DNA of 52,156 nucleotides. Origin: Planctomycetota bacterium. Lineage in GTDB: Bacteria; Planctomycetota; Phycisphaerae; Phycisphaerales; SM1A02. Each line of letters begins with the position of its first letter. Positions within the stretch are counted from its first letter, which is position 1. The translations under genes and the position numbers were made by a program. Below, piece by piece: positions 49,220 through 52,156 of this stretch. The DNA lies in contig JAAELP010000141.1 of the NCBI GenBank assembly GCA_024226535.1, positions 1 to 52,156 on the forward strand, written 5' to 3'. The notes under the pieces are model-generated. The model did not search any database, was not told where the DNA came from, and was given only the letters and a program-made list of their open reading frames with translations.

Positions 49220-49690
49220 CTACTCGGGGGTCCCCCCGGTCAGGTCGTAGACCCAGCCCTCCACGGCCCGCTCGTAGGCAAGGATCTCGCCGGCGGAGAA
49301 GAACAGCTCGCACTCGTGGGCGGCGGCTTCAGGGCTGTCGGAACCATGGATCAGGTTGAAGCTGTTGGACACCCCGAGGTCGCCGCGGATCGTCCCCGGC
49401 TCGGCATTCGAACCGAAGGTCGCTCCCATCAGCTTCCGGCAGATGGCGATCGCCCCGACACCCCGCAGGGCCAGCACGACCACCGGTGAGCTGGTCATGA
49501 AGCGCACCAGCCCCTCGTAGAAGGGCTTGCCCTTGTGGACGGAGTAGTGGCGGGCGGCAAGGTCCGGGGAGATCAGCATCATCTTCATGCCGACGACCTG
49601 GAGGCCCTTGCGCTCGAAGCGGCCGATGATCTCGCCCATCATTCCGCGCTGAACGGCGTCGGGCTTGAGGATGATCAGTGTGGTTTCCAT
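49220..49690 (-). CDS. ndk: Nucleoside diphosphate kinase
   Basis: The 156-residue product balances nucleoside triphosphate pools. Family motifs are TLIILKPDAVQRGMMGEIIGRFERKGLQVVGMKMM, HYSVHKGKPFYEGLVRFMTSSPVVVLALRG, GATFGSNAEPGTIRGDLGVSNSFNLIHGSDSPEAAAHEC with catalytic His115. It is slightly longer than usual at the C-terminus (YDLTGGTPE). A TATTCT hexamer at 49723-49728 (minus) may be the -10. It stands as a single-gene unit. Confidence 0.97.
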   Translation of the reverse strand: METTLIILKPDAVQRGMMGEIIGRFERKGLQVVGMKMMLISPDLAARHYSVHKGKPFYEGLVRFMTSSPVVVLALRGVGAIAICRKLMGATFGSNAEPGTIRGDLGVSNSFNLIHGSDSPEAAAHECELFFSAGEILAYERAVEGWVYDLTGGTPE

Positions 49691-49757
49691 GGGTGGCGCT
49701 CTCGGCGGGGAAAGGGGCCGAGAGAATAGCGTCCCGACACGCTTCCGGCCATACCCG

Positions 49758-50876
49758 TCAAGCGCGGATGAGCAACAGCGCCACGCACCAGACGATCGGC
49801 ACCCAGAAGACCAGCGACAACGCGACCCAGTCCACGACGGGACGCGCCCGCCGCGGGACGAAACGCAACGGCACGTTGATGAGACAGAGCAGCGTCACGG
49901 CGACTGGTTCGAAACGCGACCACCACCTTGGACCCGTCGCGGCCGGGACCGGCTCGACGACGATCTCCGGCTCGGGCTCGGGCTCCGGAGCCTCCTCGAC
50001 TGCGGGCTCAGGCTCGTCCTCGGCGACCGGGGCGGTCTCTCCGCCGCCTCGCTCCGGGATCATCTCGGACACCTCTGATGCCGCCGGAGCCGGATCACGT
50101 GCGGGCAGCGGCACGCTCTCGGCCATCGGGGGGTCGGCGGCCTCCTCGATCGGAGCGGGCGTTTCGTCTTCGCCGTCGACGGGCTCCTCCGCCTCGTCCT
50201 CGAGGGGCATGGGCGTCGACGTCTCGTCCTCGATGTACTCCTGTGGATCGTCGAGGATCTCCCCGACGGTGTCGAAGTTGCCCTGGAGCAGGAGTTCCGC
50301 GTCGTCGGCGAGGCTGCCGTCGATCTCGCGCAGAGCGGACGGCGCAGCGGGAGCGGGGATGGGAGCATCCTCGCTCGACGGCGCGACCGCGTCGCGGGCG
50401 GGCAGGTCGCCGGTGGTGGGTTCCGGCCTCGCCGGCAACGCCTCCGCGGATGGTTCGGGGTCCGGGGCGTGATGCGTCTCGGGATCGCCGGCGGCGACCG
50501 GACCCGTGGCCGCGTCCGTGTCCGCGTCCGTGTCCGCGAGGACCTCGTCGACCTGCCGACGCACCTCGTTGAGCGGCGACGGACTGGGGGCGGGTTCCGG
50601 TGTCGGTTCGGACACCGGCTCCGGCTCGCGAGCGGGAGTCTCCTCGTTCTCGGCGATCCGGGAGAGGATCTCCCTCGCCGCCGGCCCGCGGGGCGCGACC
50701 ACCGGGTCAGCGACGGGCGCCGCGGACCGGAGATCACCGGACAGGGCGTCGATCTCGGCCAGCAGCGACCCGATGTCGTCGAGCCCGCTGTCGGCGCGCT
50801 CCGAGGGCGCTGGGGTGCCGGAATCCGGCGGCACCGCGGTCGACTCCGGCGGAACGTCGTCGGGAGGGACGGTCAC
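49758..50876 (-). CDS. Low-complexity acidic protein with C-terminal membrane helices
   Basis: The 372-residue product is not recognised. Residues 1-300 are rich in Pro, Glu, Asp and Ala and probably disordered, with short ordered islands (DDIGSLLAEIDALSGDL, PLNEVRRQVDEVLAD, LLLQGNFDTVGEILDDPQEYI). The C-terminus has WWSRFEPVAVTLLCLINVPLRFV and VVDWVALSLVFWVPIVWCVALLLI, likely two membrane helices or a re-entrant pair. An in-frame GTCCGC-type hexamer tract at 50511-50538 encodes ADTDADTDA. The start is GTG at 50876; a TGTAAT hexamer 7 bases upstream suggests a leaderless mRNA. Confidence 0.7.
   Translation of the reverse strand: MTVPPDDVPPESTAVPPDSGTPAPSERADSGLDDIGSLLAEIDALSGDLRSAAPVADPVVAPRGPAAREILSRIAENEETPAREPEPVSEPTPEPAPSPSPLNEVRRQVDEVLADTDADTDAATGPVAAGDPETHHAPDPEPSAEALPARPEPTTGDLPARDAVAPSSEDAPIPAPAAPSALREIDGSLADDAELLLQGNFDTVGEILDDPQEYIEDETSTPMPLEDEAEEPVDGEDETPAPIEEAADPPMAESVPLPARDPAPAASEVSEMIPERGGGETAPVAEDEPEPAVEEAPEPEPEPEIVVEPVPAATGPRWWSRFEPVAVTLLCLINVPLRFVPRRARPVVDWVALSLVFWVPIVWCVALLLIRA
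50511..50538 (-). repeat. Short GGACRC hexamer tract inside the low-complexity gene
   Basis: Four to five hexamers (GGACAC/GGACGC on the minus strand) encode Asp-Thr-Asp-Ala repeats. They are the same family as the tracts at gene ends, here within a coding region. Confidence 0.7.
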
Positions 50877-50883
50877 GGTTCCG

Positions 50884-50889
50884 ATTACA
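50884..50889 (-). promoter_or_regulatory. -10-like TGTAAT; implies leaderless start of the low-complexity gene
   Basis: TGTAAT on the minus strand ends 7 bases before the GTG start, and no ribosome-binding site lies between. Confidence 0.45.
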
Positions 50890-50912
50890 TCGGCCCGCGC
50901 GCGGCCCGGCTC

Positions 50913-50960
50913 AAGACAAAGACGGGGTTCCCGGACGTTTCACCGCTCGGGAACCCCGTC
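50913..50960 (-). terminator. Rho-independent terminator after the DUF4332 gene
   Basis: A 13-bp perfect stem (GACGGGGTTCCCG with CGGGAACCCCGTC) with a 14-base loop is followed on the minus strand by TTTGTCTT, 11 bases after the stop codon. Confidence 0.9.
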
Positions 50961-50971
50961 CACGGCACCCT

Positions 50972-51379
50972 TTAGTGCGTGATCTTCGGATCGAGGTCCT
51001 TGGCCTCCATGACCCACTTCGAGATCATGTCGACGGTCGGGACCACGCGGGTGAGGCTCTTCTCCTCGTTGACCTGCGTGGCGGCCTGCGCGAGGTTCTC
51101 GGGGTTGCGCGTCCGCAACTCCTTGACCGTGTCCACGCCCGAGGCCTTGAGCAGCTCGGCGAACTCGCCGCCGATCCCGGTGATCCGCATGAGGTCGGCC
51201 ATGTTCGTCCACTTGAGCAGGACGCTCTCGCCGACGCCGGCCTTCTCGCTGACGTCCTTGCGACCCTTGGGATCGCAGCAGAGTGTCAGGAGATGATCGG
51301 TGTTGGTGATGCCGGCCGCGCTGAGCTTCTCGGCGTTGGCGGCTCCGATGCCTTCGATTTCAGAGATCTTGTAAGCCAT
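50972..51379 (-). CDS. DUF4332 / helix-hairpin-helix domain protein
   Basis: The 135-residue product consists of tandem helix-hairpin-helix-like units (ISEIEGIGAANAEKLSAAGITNTDHLLTL, LMRITGIGGEFAELLKASGVDTVKELRTRNPENLAQAATQVNEEKSLTRVVPTVDMISKWVMEAKDL), the DUF4332 pattern. Such domains often bind DNA, but the function of this family is not established. The ATG at 51379 has a textbook GGAGGT 7 bases upstream, in contrast to its leaderless neighbours. A strong terminator follows. Confidence 0.88.
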   Translation of the reverse strand: MAYKISEIEGIGAANAEKLSAAGITNTDHLLTLCCDPKGRKDVSEKAGVGESVLLKWTNMADLMRITGIGGEFAELLKASGVDTVKELRTRNPENLAQAATQVNEEKSLTRVVPTVDMISKWVMEAKDLDPKITH

Positions 51380-51519
51380 CTGTTTACCTCCGGTATCGCC
51401 CTCTCTCGGGCGATCCATTTCTATCCTGCGACCGGCACGTACACCGTCCCGGTCGACGAACCTAGTGGTCCCCGCCAGATTTTGTGGAACATGTAAGCTC
51501 ATGGCGCGAATCCCGTGTC

Positions 51520-52156
51520 ATGAAACGAGCAGTCCAGATCACGTTGAGCGAGACCGAACGCAAGATGCTCGAGCGCCTCAAGCGCGGGCGACAGGTGTCC
51601 GTTCGTCTCGCTGAACGCGCAGCGATCGTGTTGCACGCGGCCGACGGGCTTGAAGATCAACAGATCGGCGCATTGATGGGCATCTCACGTCAGAAAGCCG
51701 GGCGGTGGCGCAAGCGTTACGCCGCCAAAGGCGTGAAGGGCATCGAGAAGGACGCGCCGCGATCCGGCCGGCATCGGCAGATCGACGAGAAGCAGCGCGC
51801 CGTGGTTGTTCGGAAGACGCTCACCGAGACGCCGGAAGGGCGGACGCATTGGAGTCGATCATCGATGGCGAGAGCGACAGGCTTGAGCGATTCGACCATC
51901 GGCCGCATCTGGCGTGAGCATGGACTGAAGCCACACCTTGTCGACACATTCAAGCTTTCGTAAGCGTTCACGGGTCCTGACGTAGATCCGTCAGGACCCG
52001 TGAACACTTACGACGAATGTTCCAGGTGATCAGGAGGTCCACTTGATCTGCGACAACTACGCGACGCACAAGCACGAGAAGGTCCGCAAGTGGGCGACAC
52101 GCAATCCGCGGTTTCACTTTCACTTCACGCCAACGAGCGCGTCATGGCTGAACATG
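51520..52156 (+). pseudogene. Disrupted IS630 transposase
   Basis: The N-terminal part (147 codons to a TAA at 51961) is the helix-turn-helix region of IS630 transposases (VRLAERAAIVLHAADGLEDQQIGALMGISRQKAGRWRKRYAAKGVKGIEKDAPRSGR, RATGLSDSTIGRIWREHGLKPHLVDTFKLS). From about 52010 the reading frame resumes near the end of the gene: VPGDQEVHLICDNYATHKHEKVRKWATRNPRFHFHFTPTSASWLN, containing the second catalytic Asp (DNYATHK). About 120-150 residues with the first catalytic Asp are missing. The two parts are joined by a palindrome, so the enzyme cannot be active. Confidence 0.82.
51962..52009. repeat. 48-bp palindrome at the break in the transposase
   Basis: A perfect 17-bp inverted repeat (GTTCACGGGTCCTGACG, 51966-51982, with its complement at 51989-52005) has a 6-base loop, extendable to 21-bp arms with one mismatch (AAGC against AAGT). 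It sits exactly between the surviving N- and C-terminal transposase parts. Confidence 0.85.

Larger units (their letters stand above)
51465..52156 (+). mobile_element. IS630-family insertion sequence, damaged and cut by the window edge
   Basis: The left end probably starts at GTGGTCCCCGCCAG right after a TA dinucleotide (51463-51464), the IS630 target. The transposase begins at 51520. The right end is beyond the window. The internal part of the transposase gene is missing and replaced by a 48-bp palindrome. Confidence 0.75.

Overview
The window is GC-rich, densely coded bacterial chromosome. It most likely comes from a Planctomycetota bacterium, probably a member of the Phycisphaerae. Three things suggest this: a secreted subtilase ending in a two-repeat dockerin-like tail with DVNDDGFVNFGDVIRILGNWG-type wording, a TatC with a long periplasmic insertion, and many small sigma factors, one of them followed by a putative anti-sigma gene. 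That placement is inference; no rRNA gene is present to confirm it. I saw no rRNA, tRNA or CRISPR array.

Layout. 1-5 kb: a hexanucleotide repeat tract, a family 5 uracil-DNA glycosylase, a membrane-anchored unknown, a large secreted glycosidase-like protein and a small membrane protein. 5-11.2 kb: a four-gene operon with start/stop overlaps at every junction. It encodes a giant DUF115 (Maf-type, motility-associated glycosyltransferase) fusion protein followed by NeuA-, NeuB- and NeuC-type enzymes, so the operon looks like a self-contained nonulosonic (sialic-type) acid synthesis and transfer unit. 11.2-17.5 kb: HDOD protein, Lon-substrate-binding-domain protein, Tat-lipoprotein amidase, pnp, rpsO and queC. 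17.5-25.2 kb: gyrB, a histidine kinase whose 3' end lies in a 159-bp foldback element, an ANTAR response regulator, and both subunits of topoisomerase VI. 25.3-31.6 kb: TIGR02757 protein, CHAD protein, Ppx/GppA-HD, a beta-hydroxyacid dehydrogenase, a bifunctional-nuclease-domain protein and TruD. 31.6-34 kb: a foldback repeat cluster, then a HAD phosphatase, tadA and tatC in one overlapping operon. 34-42 kb: an ECF sigma factor with a putative anti-sigma partner, a DnaJ-type co-chaperone, a polyprenyl-phosphate sugar transferase, the subtilase and metK. 42-52 kb: a TPR metallopeptidase-like protein, an RsmB-type methyltransferase, ptsN, a polyferredoxin-TPR fusion, a sigma-70 factor, ndk, a low-complexity membrane protein, a DUF4332 protein and a disrupted IS630 transposase at the right edge.

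The best candidate for an undescribed system is the DUF115-fusion/NeuABC operon. The sequence also shows several structural signals. GGACRC hexamer tracts sit at the 3' ends of several genes. Several start codons lie 6-8 bases after a -10-like hexamer, as expected for leaderless mRNAs. The rpsO-pnp spacer carries a long hairpin and a stem that would cover the pnp ribosome-binding site. A 21-bp-armed palindrome sits exactly where an IS630 transposase is broken.
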